Shown here one piece after another: positions 20,487-29,559 of a DNA stretch of 29,948 nt. The stretch's first letter is position 1. Every line of letters begins with the position of its first letter. Position numbers and translations under genes: made by a program. Origin of the DNA: Chara braunii (taxonomy: Eukaryota > Streptophyta > Charophyceae > Charales > Characeae); assembly GCA_003427395.1 (NCBI GenBank), contig BFEA01000481.1, positions 1,082,324 through 1,112,271 on the forward strand, written 5' to 3'. The notes under the pieces are model-generated. The model made no database searches. It worked only from the letters and a program-made list of their open reading frames with translations, and had not been told where the DNA came from.

Positions 20487-20980
20487 TTTTTCTAAGTTTT
20501 TGTAGTTTTTGACTTAAGTTTGGTTAGAAAATCCGATATGACTCTGAGGCAAAAGTGGTTTGTATTGTTATTCTGCATAGCATACTTTTTTTAAGTTTTT
20601 TTCAGTTTTTTATTTTTATTTTTTTTTTATTTTTATTTTTTTTACGGTCCAGACATTTTCGGACCTGCTTACCGGTCGGGACCGTCCGGAACCACACGTG
20701 CCAGGAGGTCCGGATGTGTCCGGAAGTCCGTACATCCGGACCCGACCGGACATGCGTCTAGTCCCTGGACATGAGCTGTCCCGGCCGGGGCCGGGTCCAG
20801 TGTAGCCATGATAACTAGTAGCATCATGCATTCTTGCTCGCGAAACTCTTTCATAAAATTCTAACAAATTCTCTCATTCTTCAAAATCCCAAAGAAAAGG
20901 GGTCAATGCTCCTACATGCATAGCATGGGTGACTTTGATCACGCCAGTACGTACTATGGTAGCACAGAAATGGACACGTA
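20487..20980. other. T-rich spacer with a TCCGGA-rich palindromic patch
   Basis: 20505-20645 is T-rich. 20644-20800 contains clustered TCCGGA/GGTCC motifs, including a perfect 11-bp palindrome pair at 20707-20717 and 20732-20742. I see no gene. Confidence 0.5.
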
Positions 20981-21037
20981 TACGGGGGCGGAGGAGCAAA
21001 TGCACCTGCAAAAGATCCGATGGTAACAGATACAGAC
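20981..21037 (+). repeat. 57-bp direct duplication, copy 1, possibly exonic
   Basis: It aligns without gaps to 21176-21232 with nine differences. In one shared frame (YGGGGANAPA start) six differences fall at third codon positions and five are synonymous, which hints at coding history. See the companion copy and the finding. Confidence 0.6.
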
Positions 21038-21175
21038 CTATCAAGTAAAAATCATTTTTATTTTAAAAAATATTTTTTTTTCTTGCCAATATTATTTTAT
21101 TAATATATTATTTTTTATTTTTTTTTGGAAGATAGTAACTATTTACATGTATAACTTTGACTTTCTGTCCACTTG

Positions 21176-21269
21176 TATGGGGGTGGAGGAGCAAATGCAC
21201 CTGCAGAATATCCGATCGTCAAAGATACCGATCATCAGGATCGGCAGGGACAGGAGTATGGAGTGGCGG
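21176..21269 (+). CDS. Possible upstream exon of the EGF-like membrane protein (tentative)
   Basis: It contains copy 2 of the duplicated 57-bp segment. Two frames are open here. In one (EEQMHLQNIR...), the segment ends at CGG followed by GTAACC, a plausible donor at 21270 in phase 0. That would suit the phase-0 acceptor at 21834/21835. In the other (YGGGGANAPAEYPIV...), which the substitution pattern favours, no good in-phase donor is visible before the TGA near 21309. A convincing upstream acceptor is also lacking. Treat this as a lead, not a gene model. Confidence 0.22.
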
Positions 21270-21493
21270 GTAACCTACCTACCGTAGTGTTGCGTGTTGC
21301 CGGTGAATGAGCGGAAGAACAAGCAAAGCACAGAAATGAGAGGACACACAGTCTCAGGGTTCTCCAACAGTAATGCGAGGAAGTGTGGTGTGAGTTGATG
21401 TTTTGAAAGGCACAGTGACCCGTTTCCCAGCTTAATGATAAAACAAAAAAAGCATGACTGGGTGTAAAGAAAAATGAAAATGACTATTTTTTA

Positions 21494-21526
21494 AAGAAGA
21501 AGAAGAAGAAGAAGAAGAAGAAGAAA
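21494..21526. repeat. GAA microsatellite
   Basis: About eleven GAA units in the presumed intron upstream of the EGF-like exon. Confidence 0.9.
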
Positions 21527-21637
21527 GTTGTCGTCAAGATCAACCATTTGATTCTTTTCGCCAGGGAAAAGAATGCGCAAATCAAAAGGAGTGCCAAAAA
21601 CAAAACATAACCAGCAAGCAGTTGAGAAAAAAGTTAA

Positions 21638-21766
21638 GTTCAAAAAGTTCCAAAAAAGTTCCAAAAAGTTCCAAAACAATGCAGAAAAAGTTCCAAAAAA
21701 GTTCCAAAAAGTTCCAAAAGGTTCCAAAAAAGTTCAAAAAGTTCCAGAAACAATGCAGAAAAACTG
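21638..21766. repeat. Minisatellite of AAAGTTCCAA-like units
   Basis: Around ten units of 10-12 bases, AAAAGTTCC with variable A number. A longer-range period of about 74 bases is marked by ACAATGCAGAAAAA (about 21675 and 21749). It lies within the presumed intron, 70 bases before the acceptor. Its open frames on both strands are repeat artefacts. Confidence 0.9.
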
Positions 21767-21832
21767 GTGAGAAATGAGACTCCCAGATCAATCATTCATT
21801 CTCCAACTCTGTGGCTCCCCCATGTCTCTACC

Positions 21833-21834
21833 AG
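21833..21834 (+). promoter_or_regulatory. Probable 3' splice site (AG)
   Basis: A pyrimidine-rich stretch (about 21791-21832, ending TGTCTCTACC) precedes AG. The frame of the downstream exon opens in phase 0 directly after it. No in-frame ATG with good context lies nearby upstream, so an internal or terminal exon is more likely than a first exon. Confidence 0.55.
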
Positions 21835-22599
21835 GGCAATCTAAGGACGATGGATTCAAGAGAAAAGACAGCCACATTGGTGTTCTTTGACATTGCAAAC
21901 AGTCTCAAGATCGTGGAATCGCGGAGGACTGGTGTATGCGGGAATGGCATGTGCGAATTGGGCGAGCGGTGTAATCCGGACGGGTCTGCAGCACCAGTTG
22001 TCACTCTGGAGGGCACAGAAGTGCTCGCAGAAACACAGTGCTGCCCTGCCGATTGCCAGTATATCACTGTGCCGTGTCCGGCTCCAGCAACTGGCCCGAG
22101 GCAAGGTCTGCCGTGCTCTTCAAACGGCCGATGCATGGAAGCTTCCGGGCAATGTGATTGCTTCAACGGCTATGCCTCATCTGATTGCAGCCTCTGTGAG
22201 ATTGGATGGATACCACACAGAGAAATCCCAGGGTTGTGTGTGAAGATGTCGGACTCAGTCGTAGGCCTTACACGTAGAGTGACCGGAGTTTTGGGCCTGC
22301 ACGTTGTTGCCGCAATTGTCTGCGCTTGTGTTTTCGCAGCAATACTCCTGATTGTGCTCACGACTTATCTGTGCTGCGGCAGGAATAGATCCAAGGGGGC
22401 TTCTGTGGCGGCAGAAAACGACAACCCGAACAATCCTGACAGGGGAAAAGCCAGGTCGCTGGCCTCACCTGAGACAGTGGTTCTTAACTGGGGGCCAAGG
22501 AACCGATTATCCGTACCACCAGAGCCAGACAGTCCCAACTGGGACAAAAACAGACTATCTGTACCACCTCCAACTCCTGTGCCTTCCACTCGAATATAG
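21835..22599 (+). CDS. Terminal exon of a single-pass membrane protein with EGF-like module
   Basis: The 254 residues coded here end at TAG 22597-22599. A Cys-rich segment (CGNGMCELGERC ... CCPADC, residues about 35-74) is followed by an EGF-like module (CSSNGRCMEASGQCDC, residues about 94-121, with the last Cys pair spaced as in EGF_2). One hydrophobic helix follows (about 152-180, VVAAIVCACVFAAILLIVL), then a basic stop-transfer (GRNRSK). The cytoplasmic tail of about 70 residues carries two copies of a motif, (W)xxxNRLSVPPxP. By analogy the Cys-rich part is extracellular and the tail cytosolic, and RLSVP resembles a basic-directed kinase site. CGNG...CPADC plus EGF also occurs at the C-terminal side of large secreted or receptor-like proteins and some leishmanolysin-like peptidases, but the ligand or enzymatic half is not in this window. 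This is the only convincing host coding sequence. Function is unknown. Confidence 0.75.
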   Translation, partial: GNLRTMDSREKTATLVFFDIANSLKIVESRRTGVCGNGMCELGERCNPDGSAAPVVTLEGTEVLAETQCCPADCQYITVPCPAPATGPRQGLPCSSNGRCMEASGQCDCFNGYASSDCSLCEIGWIPHREIPGLCVKMSDSVVGLTRRVTGVLGLHVVAAIVCACVFAAILLIVLTTYLCCGRNRSKGASVAAENDNPNNPDRGKARSLASPETVVLNWGPRNRLSVPPEPDSPNWDKNRLSVPPPTPVPSTRI

Positions 22600-22731
22600 G
22601 ATGTGGACGTCCTGCTGCTACATCCGGCTGCACAGTTACATGAGGAATGACTGAGTGTACTGCTGCACGCGGCTGCATACGTACTGTGTTCTAACCACGG
22701 TTACATCAAGAATGACCAAGTGTCATATTAT

Positions 22732-22794
<63 letters not shown>
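22732..22794. repeat. GATA/TAGA tetranucleotide microsatellite
   Basis: About fifteen perfect units, 133 bases after the stop of the EGF-like exon, possibly in its 3' untranslated region. Confidence 0.97.
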
Positions 22795-23203
22795 TATGCC
22801 CGGTAAACCGTAGGCAGAGAGGGAGAAGAGGAAAAACAAACGACGGGCTGTGACAAACTGTTTCGTCAGAGTTTCACTGACTCATCAGGAGGCTGGTCGT
22901 TGATCTTCGGAATCTGCGGTCAGAAATCGATCATTCGGGTAAGTGGGAGTTGGCCCCCGGTCAGAGAAGAAAATGAAGAAAGGAAGAAGAAAGCCGACTC
23001 TGAGGGGGTTGCTGTCCCAACTGAAGGTGGCTTGTTGGGATTTTTAGAGGTACACCTTATCACTGTTATTAGACAGAAGTCACAGAACCTGCCCGGCACT
23101 TTGGCCTGGTTCAGTTTTCTCTAGCACAGTGGCAATCAAGTGCGTAATGCATGTTAAGGAAAGATAATAAGATATACTATTAGCTTGCTTGGACCAACGG
23201 GCC
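22795..23203. other. Unassigned spacer
   Basis: A strong donor-like GTAAGT occurs at 22939 and a short frame spans 22900-23124, but I see no recognisable domain and no matching acceptor. No gene is called. Confidence 0.4.
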
Positions 23204-23313
23204 TACCTTCTTCCTCCGAATACGACGTACGGTCATTATAGCTGTATTTGGGGTATCTTTCAGTCTACATACAGCTATCATGACCGTGCGTTTTATTTGG
23301 GAGAAGAAGGTAG
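23204..23313. mobile_element. Foldback element copy H1 (110 bp)
   Basis: The left arm (23204-23252) is the near-complement of 23266-23313. Outer ends are CTACCTTCTTC and GAAGAAGGTAG, and the loop contains TATCTTTCAGTCTA. It shares stem and loop sequence with copies at 28541 and 29275. It is directly followed by TAGCTCAGTAAGG, a tRNA A-box-like phrase. Confidence 0.88.
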
Positions 23314-23347
23314 CTCAGTAAGGATTGCCGCCTTAGAGTTCCAAATC
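23311..23347 (+). other. tRNA-like promoter phrase beside H1 (weak)
   Basis: TAGCTCAGTAAGG (A-box-like) begins inside the end of H1, and GAGTTCCAAATCC (B-box-like, with the canonical TTCGA altered) follows 25 bases later. That spacing is shorter than in tRNAs or SINEs. It could be a degraded SINE head. Confidence 0.3.
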
Positions 23348-23513
23348 CCTGTTTCTCAGAATTGTTCAGACACGGAATCGACGAACTCTTTTGTGGAAGT
23401 TTCTTGGCGACAGCCTTGCAACTGCCGTGATCTTGTTTTGATGATACTTTTCTGGAGTCGACATTTTTCCAGTGGGTTCTAACTTCTGAGCTTCCACCGG
23501 CTTGTTCTGAAGG

Positions 23514-23516
<3 letters not shown>

Positions 23517-23548
<32 letters not shown>

Positions 23549-23672
23549 CGGAGAAAATATCAAACTTCATTATCAATGAACAAGTTGAGGCCGGGAACCT
23601 CACAATTCTACCCGGAAGACTGGGGCCATCACACAGAATCGGCTCAGTACTGGAAACCGGGTCCAGCGTCCC
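23517..23672 (-). mobile_element. Short A-tailed retroposon-like copy S4
   Basis: On the minus strand a phrase GGGACGCTGGACCCGGTTTC (23672-23653) resembles those at 29560 and 29803. About 100 bases later an A-tract follows (T-run 23517-23548 on the plus strand). It is interpreted as a SINE-like copy, with low certainty over its 5' end. Confidence 0.5.
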
Positions 23673-23940
23673 TTCACTTGTCCTGTAACCAAGTAATTCT
23701 CCAAAAAAAATTGACACTTAAGCTCCTGAAAAAAGGGGGGGGGGCTTAGAAAAACACCCGGGTTAGCACCTAAACTCCCTTCTTAAACTCCCTTCTACGT
23801 CTACCTGCCAGATTCCTTGTCTAACCAGTCGTTCCTACTCAACCAACCTCCCCAATACTCTTGCAAGTAGACGTAAAAAACAATCCTGGGAGAGTTCCGT
23901 CTTCAACATGACCAAAGAGGGTAATTCCCAAACATACTAC

Positions 23941-25689
23941 TCAAGGTGGGGTACTAAACCGTTCCCCATGACCTATCGTGGTCAATAACCATGAGCAGAA
24001 GGAGAGCTTCCCCCTGTCATCCACAACTGCCAGCCCAGAATTCCTCCCCCAGGTTTCCTTAAACCATTTCCTTTGATTATGATTGATTCCCCGAGATGTA
24101 CGTCGATTCCAATCACAAATGATAATTCTTCGTAAGTCTGAGGTGATACGCTTCTTGACCTGAATGTCTGACATACACTGACGGCGGAACAGCTGATTGT
24201 TCCTATCGTCCCAGATCACCTTCATGATAATCGCTCTTGCCACCTGAGCCACGTATTTCCATTCGCTTTTACCTTTCCTGCAACCTGTTAGAATCCAGTC
24301 ATCTGACCAGTCAAAACTGTTTTTTGTGAACCTTGTCCAATGCTGAATCCACCAGTCCCAAGCACGCCTCGACACCGGACAGGTCATCCAAAGGTGTCTC
24401 GTAGTCTCCCATCCCCACCTGCACCTCGAACAAGTAGTAGATATCTCCATCCCTTTTGCTGCTAACCAAACTGCTGAAGCTGTGGCCAAGATTGCTTGAA
24501 GCCACAGCATGTTGGCTAACCTCTGGGATGGGAGGCCCTTGAGATCCACCCACAGAGTTTGCATTTCCTCTTGAGACATACCCAGCAGGCCTTGTTCAGA
24601 GCGTCTTTTTGCTACAGTGGCATACGGATGTTTCTTGACCTTCTGTCTGAGGACTTCAGTGCCTATTTTAGCCTTGTATCCCTCCAATGTCACAGTCTTA
24701 CGCTTTTCAGCACTAAACCAGCCCACCGTCTTTGGGTTAATACCAAGAGAACTGAGAGTCATCCCGTGTGCTACCAGCTTCCTCCTTGTTGGGGTCGAGG
24801 GATCATTTCTTCGAGCTAGGGGCGCCATTACCAAAATCTCTTGCAAGTCTGTCGCCAATTCCAAATTTTCCTTGCTGCCTTGGTAGATCTCATTTGTGAA
24901 CGAGGAGTCTGCGGCCTTATGCCACCTGTACGCTTCAAAACCACCTTCCAATGCAGGGCCTATAATATGCCAAATATCATAAGTTCCCTCCTCATTCAAC
25001 TTCCTTTCCCATAAACCCTCGTCTGGTATGGCATTTGTCCGCAGTACTCTCTTCCAACTATCAGGAATAGCTTCTATCAATCTCGACAGTTTTGGTTGAA
25101 TACCCCTCAGTCTTGGCAATTTCAATTTCGGCGCAGCACCATCTATCCAATCTAACTTACCCTCATCCCATATATCTCTTACCCTTACCACTCCTTTCTC
25201 TATCCAACTCTTGCCAAAGTGTCCCACAGATCCGTTAGCTAGAAAGGGGTTATTCTCTTCTGCATCTTTTATATGAGGATTTTCAAACAGAATCTCTATT
25301 AAAACAGAATCTCTTGAGTTTGGGTGTTCTCTCTCCGTCGGAATGAGCTTCTTCCATGCCTTCAAAATATCACCCCAGAATCTCTGTTAAAACAAAATCT
25401 TTAATTGTTTATTGACATACGACGGCATCAACAAACAGGCCAGAGCATCCTCCTGTCTGCTCAAGGACCATTCTTCACACAAAATTTGCAGACCCAAGGC
25501 CACCCAAGGTTCATCATTGGGAGAGGTAAAGGCCTTAATTGGCCATTTTGCCAACAAGGCCTGGTTCTGTTGTCTAGGATCCAGAATCCCTAGCCCTCCC
25601 TGATGTTTGGGGAAGGTTATAGTCTTCCAAGCTGTGTTTGCCTCCGAGCTTGGGTTTTTTTTCTTTAACACCACTCGAGCTTCCTTCTT
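23941..25689 (-). pseudogene. Second LINE: C-terminal remnant of ORF2
   Basis: It starts at the deletion junction with ORF1 (about 25630-25690) and runs in one frame to TGA 23943-23941, with a single in-frame TAA at 25389-25387. The post-palm segment TFPKHQGGLGILDPRQQNQA is immediately recognisable. Later a Cys/His cluster CSRCRWGWETTRHLWMTC followed by a Trp matches the zf-RVT pattern. It closes with KVIWDDRNNQLF and WFKETWG, typical of LINE tails. Endonuclease and reverse transcriptase are absent. The good preservation of nearly 580 codons suggests the copy is younger than the first LINE. Confidence 0.9.
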
Positions 25690-26755
25690 CTCTTTTTCGT
25701 GAGCCACTTGGACCCCCCGACCCATGATAGGACCGCGACTTGGTTTTAGATCTACCTCTTGTCCTTGCATGAGGTTGTTGTCCTTTCGGGACGCTGTTAT
25801 TCGTTGGGTTCGCTGCTTGTCTACGATCAGTAAAGCGCCTGAAACATGTGAGGGGAGGGTCCTCTCCCTGCGGCACAAAGCCCGAAAAAGGGGGTTCGGG
25901 TGGGTAGACCCTTTGTTTCATCTGTGTCGTGAATGGGTCAGGATCCTCAAATGCTGGACAGCATTCATCCTTATCCGTATGATAATTCACGCGGCATACC
26001 GAACACCATGGTGTTGCCGCAGAGATGACCTCGAAGTGGTAGTCTCCATGGCCCGGGATACCCACCAACAACCTTAATTTGACCATCTTCTGAGCCTTAA
26101 ACTCGAGATCAAACCGTACTGTACCCAGTTCGGGTCCGTCCTCGTCTTCCTCGAAGGGATGCACTTTTAATGGCCCCAAGCGATTTTTCGACCGCCGTTT
26201 GGAGTATTGCCAACAATTGAAAAGGCACACGAGGATATCTGATCCAAAAGAATTTGGACTCCGCTTCCTTATATTCCTTCATTTCGGCCAAAGTCATCCG
26301 TGGGAGGAAGGTAAGTTTATACGCTTTGTTTCCGAGATCTACGTAATCTTCCCTTTTTTGTTTTAACCAATCGATGACTGAGGTTTGTGAAGAGAAGAGA
26401 CAAACGAGGCTAAGTTTTTTCCTTCGTTTTGGTACCGTCCTCTTTTGACCGAGTCAGCAATCAGCCCTGCATCATACCACGAATCCTCGTAAATTCGTAC
26501 TAACTTTGTTTTCGTATCGTTCGATAGTATCGATGCCCTCTCTTGAAAGAGGATCGTGATTGCATGTTCTCTCAACCATGTTAGATTGAGGTCCGAGAAA
26601 CTTTCATTCAGGTCAAATCGTGCGAAGTCATCACCCAATTCGGCAATCCCAATATTCAGACCGGAGGGTAGAATCCCATCTCTGTAGCAAGCTTCAAACA
26701 AGGAACGGAGTTGTTTCTTTTCTTCTCTCAAGTAGACCTTTTTCTCAGCCGCCAT
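25690..26755 (-). pseudogene. Second LINE: ORF1 with zinc knuckle
   Basis: ATG at 26755-26753 lies in the favourable context ACCATGG (AEKKVYLREEKK...). The frame shifts at about 26365-26300 and again near 26160-26230. The third piece carries VRFDLEFKAQKMVKLRLL and a Cys/His cluster CSVCRVNYHTDKDECC (about 25955-26000), the RNA-binding knuckle, then an Arg/Ser/Lys-rich tail. ORF1 then runs directly into ORF2 C-terminal sequence. It does not obviously resemble ORF1 of the first LINE, so the two belong to different families. Confidence 0.8.
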
Positions 26756-27503
26756 GGTAAATAACGAACACATAGACGCCGAGGATATCCAAGTAATTAG
26801 AATTATATAGGGCCTCTATTAATAGGATAGTCAACGTTAAATACCAGTCTTCATACTACCTGACAAGGAGGAAAAAGGGGAAAGAAAGACCAGTGGTTTT
26901 ACCTTCACCTCTTTGCTCTGTAGTCAAGTAGCTCGACACTGTCACAAGAACGTTCTTTATCCTGGATGAATAGTTAAACTTCGTTCGTCAACATTCAGAC
27001 CCATGAAGGTACCATAGGCGGGCCATCCCGGGCTGCTCTCAGGTAGGACCCAAGGTCGTTGCTCTTCTGGGTGAAGGCAGTGTTCCTAACCCTAACCTCC
27101 ATAGCTTAGCCACGGGGTTGAGCACCATCGTCGATAACCTCGAAGTTACCGAAAGTGAAAGCACATTGGTACCAAGGTGACAACCGCAGGGAATAGCGCG
27201 TTAGCGCTACCGCAAGTGGTCTCCGGTAGGCCGCCCTGACCGCTTCACCCTTTTTTTTTTTTTTTTGAAACTTCCTTCTGGATGTTAAAGGTGCTGATAT
27301 AGCCAGACACCACCTCTAACACCATAGGAGGGCTCCATCTATTGCCACTATTGGTTCTGATTGTTATGTTTTTGGACCCTTGGAATTGTCGTAGACTCTG
27401 TGCGCTGGAATCGAATTGCCGTGTTTTTAGTTGAGATGATTAGGACTAGAACCTTCGTCGTCCTTTTTTTATTATACCAAGCTTCAGATTGGTGTTTTCT
27501 GAC
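26756..27503. other. Unassigned spacer
   Basis: It contains CCTAACCCTAACC near 27079 (less than two telomere-like units) and a T-run at 27250-27266, which may be the A-tail of a minus-strand retroposon. No gene is recognised. Confidence 0.5.
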
Positions 27504-27625
27504 TACCAGGGCCCGGTTCCCAGCACGTGCTGCTCCCCACAAATAGATCGGAGCCTTTCTTCATAAAAACAAACAAACAAACAAACAAACAAACAAACAA
27601 AAAAAAAAAAAAACAAAAAAAAAAA
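27504..27625 (+). mobile_element. Short A-tailed retroposon-like copy S1 with AAAC array
   Basis: A GGGCCCGGTTCCCAGCACG phrase and a small CTCC...GGAG hairpin (to 27554) are followed within 13 bases by an (AAAC)n array (27567-27600) and an A-run to 27625. It shares the order of parts with copies at 29560 and 29801. Confidence 0.55.
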
Positions 27626-27637
27626 GAAAGTAAAAAA

Positions 27638-27932
27638 GGACTGTACCTGGTACAATCCTTTGGTCCTTCCTTCCATGACCTTGGTACCCTTGTAGGTCCA
27701 TCAGTATTTGCTCGTAGGATATAAGCTTTACTACGCTTTGAACTACCTGCCGTCTTCCCCCCGAACACAACACACCCTCATTTTGGCTGTATCTGGCCGG
27801 AAATATAGCTTGCATACATTCATTTTTAAGGTGCGTTCTGTTCGGGGGAAGACGGTAGTCTGGATGGATGGACGTAGAAGGGTAACCGAGGTCATGGAAG
27901 GAAGGACCAAAGGATTGTACCAGGGATAGTCC
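27638..27932. mobile_element. Foldback element copy H2 with extended outer arms
   Basis: The inner foldback (27743-27858, CCGTCTTCCCCC / GGGGGAAGACGG) resembles H1, H3 and H4. Outside it a second pair of arms (27638-27701 and 27871-27932) matches over about 55 bases, including CAATCCTTTGGTCCTTCC and its complement. Roughly 30 bases interrupt the left side. Opposite-strand frames reading QSFGPSFHDLG twice are a consequence of the repeat. Confidence 0.85.
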
Positions 27933-28328
27933 TATTCCCAGCGACACTTGAAGAAGAAGACCCCTGAAGTGTGCTGACTTTGGTGGTCAGCCGAAACTAC
28001 GGTAGTCGGGTCACGCGTCACACGGATGCATTGGCATCCCCCAGCCGCTGATTTTCATGACATCATGTGTTGCTGTGGCACATCTTTTTTTTTTTTTTTT
28101 TTTGGCACACGTGGCAATCCTTTGGCCACTCCTTTCACCCTCCCTACTCGGAAACAATGGTGTTCTATCCTCAATGATTCCTCATGGCCTACAAGAACCC
28201 CACCTCCTTCTGGTACAGCCATTTGCCAGCCCCTGGAACACAACACTCTACAAACTTACAAAGGCTCTTCTCTTTGAGGATCTTCCTGGGAGATTTGGAA
28301 GATCATATCCTTGTGTCAAATGGTGTGC

Positions 28329-28360
<32 letters not shown>

Positions 28361-28433
28361 CTTGCTCTTCAGTCCTCATACCTCGTCGTCTTTCTTCGCC
28401 TTCCTATTTCTTCCTTCTTCATTCCTCTACCCC
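27933..28433. other. Spacer with two long T-runs
   Basis: T-runs at about 28084-28103 and 28333-28361 could be A-tails of minus-strand retroposons. No gene or clear element edge is seen. Confidence 0.45.
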
Positions 28434-28556
28434 CCTTTTTTTTCTTTTTTTTTTTTGTTGGTACTCGTCAATTTCCATCATCAGCATTCGAACTCGGGTC
28501 CGTATTTCAACAATTCATGGGTGTACATACCCCCACTGAGCTACCGTCTTCACCCG
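28434..28556 (-). mobile_element. tRNA-derived SINE, short
   Basis: On the minus strand, TAGCTCAGTGG (28543-28533) is a good pol III A box and GAGTTCGAATGC (28495-28484) a good B box. They are about 38 bases apart, the usual tRNA/SINE spacing. About 25 bases later an A-rich tail starts (T-rich on plus, 28437-28456). The flanks do not fold as a complete tRNA (the T-arm stem fails), so this is a tRNA-derived element rather than a tRNA gene. Its 5' end merges with the end of foldback H3. Confidence 0.68.
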
Positions 28557-28651
28557 AATAGAACGCCCGGTCATCATAGCTGTATTTGGTGCAACTTTCA
28601 GTCTAGATACAGTGATAATTACCGGGCGTTCTATTCAGGTGAAGACGGTAG
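28541..28651. mobile_element. Foldback element copy H3 (111 bp)
   Basis: Outer ends are CTACCGTCTTCACC and GGTGAAGACGGTAG. Inner stems AGAACGCCCGG and CCGGGCGTTCT are perfectly paired, and the loop is CTTTCAGTCTA. Its left end overlaps the tRNA-like A box of the adjoining SINE. Confidence 0.9.
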
Positions 28652-29274
28652 GTTATTGGGTGCTCTTACCTCATTTTCTATTCTCTGATGTTGGGAAAGT
28701 CTCATGTGGAAGCGTGGTGGTCATGGTCTTGTGAGTCGATAATGCTGCGCGTGATTTGACTTTGTGTATATGCTATTCGTTTGCTTACTTATTGTGCTGC
28801 TCCTTTCACACATGTCAATTTGATTGGTGTCACATCGACACTAGCTCTGGTGGTACACCGACCATTGAACCGTTGAAATACACACAGGCGTTTTTGTCCA
28901 GCTTTAATCAGATGATGAACAGAATCAAATCATTATGAATTACCTGGGCCCGGTCAGTACAATGATCATATCTCAAGGCTGTCAACCTTTTTCGAAAAGT
29001 CGACCAACGATGACGACGACGAAGAAGAAGAAGAAGAAGATAGCTCAGATCTTAAACCACCAGTACTTGGCCCAGCTATCGGCCGAGGTAAAAAAATAGA
29101 GTAGAAACGTTTCTACTTGGATGAATTTGGGCGCTCCTGTAGTGGCCCGTACGTTTCCTAAAATCGCGTAGCGTTAACCGGCACGACTTTAGGAAGTACT
29201 GCAGTGGTTTAAGAAAGATGTGCAAGATTGATAAGTGTATCCAGTTATCAACCCTGCCCAGACAACCCCAGAGC
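28652..29274. other. Unassigned spacer with a GAA microsatellite
   Basis: GAC units at 29012-29020 pass into GAA units at 29021-29040. No domain is recognised in the short frames here. Confidence 0.5.
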
Positions 29275-29387
29275 CTACACTCTTCCCCCGAATACAACAT
29301 ACGGTCATTATAGCTGAATTTGGTGTATCTTTCGGTCTAAATTCAGCTATAATTACCGTACGTTGTACTCGGGGGAAGACTGTATAG
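29275..29387. mobile_element. Foldback element copy H4 (113 bp)
   Basis: Arms CTCTTCCCCCGA and TCGGGGGAAGA open the stem, and inner stems AGCTGAATTTGG and CTAAATTCAGCT carry a copy-specific change on both sides. The loop contains TATCTTTCGGTCTA. TA dinucleotides sit at both outer ends. Confidence 0.9.
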
Positions 29388-29559
29388 GAGGACATGCTTC
29401 AGGGGTACTGTTCTGAGAATGCGGAAGGTGTGCCAGCAAGCAACATGAGCGGTCAAGGCGTTGTACTGGTAAAAAGAGCACAGAGAGAACTTAGAGAAGT
29501 CCTTTCCAAGGTCTTCTTTTAATTCCAACAGTATATCGCACTATATATCCTGCTCATGG

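Noticed and set aside
21573-21791. Lys/Phe-rich frames over the minisatellite
   Set aside because: They are translations of the AAAGTTCCAA repeat; frames stay open because the units lack stops, not because of coding.
22900-23124. A further exon downstream of the EGF-like gene
   Set aside because: The EGF-like frame ends at a clear stop upstream, and this frame has no domain; the GTAAGT at 22939 lacks a matching acceptor.
28484-28556. A functional tRNA gene on the minus strand
   Set aside because: A and B boxes are good, but the T-arm stem does not pair and an A-tail follows, so a SINE is the better reading.
27743-29387. CRISPR-like array made of the repeated palindromes
   Set aside because: The copies are irregularly spaced, 110 bp long, divergent and in a eukaryotic context; they fit dispersed foldback elements.
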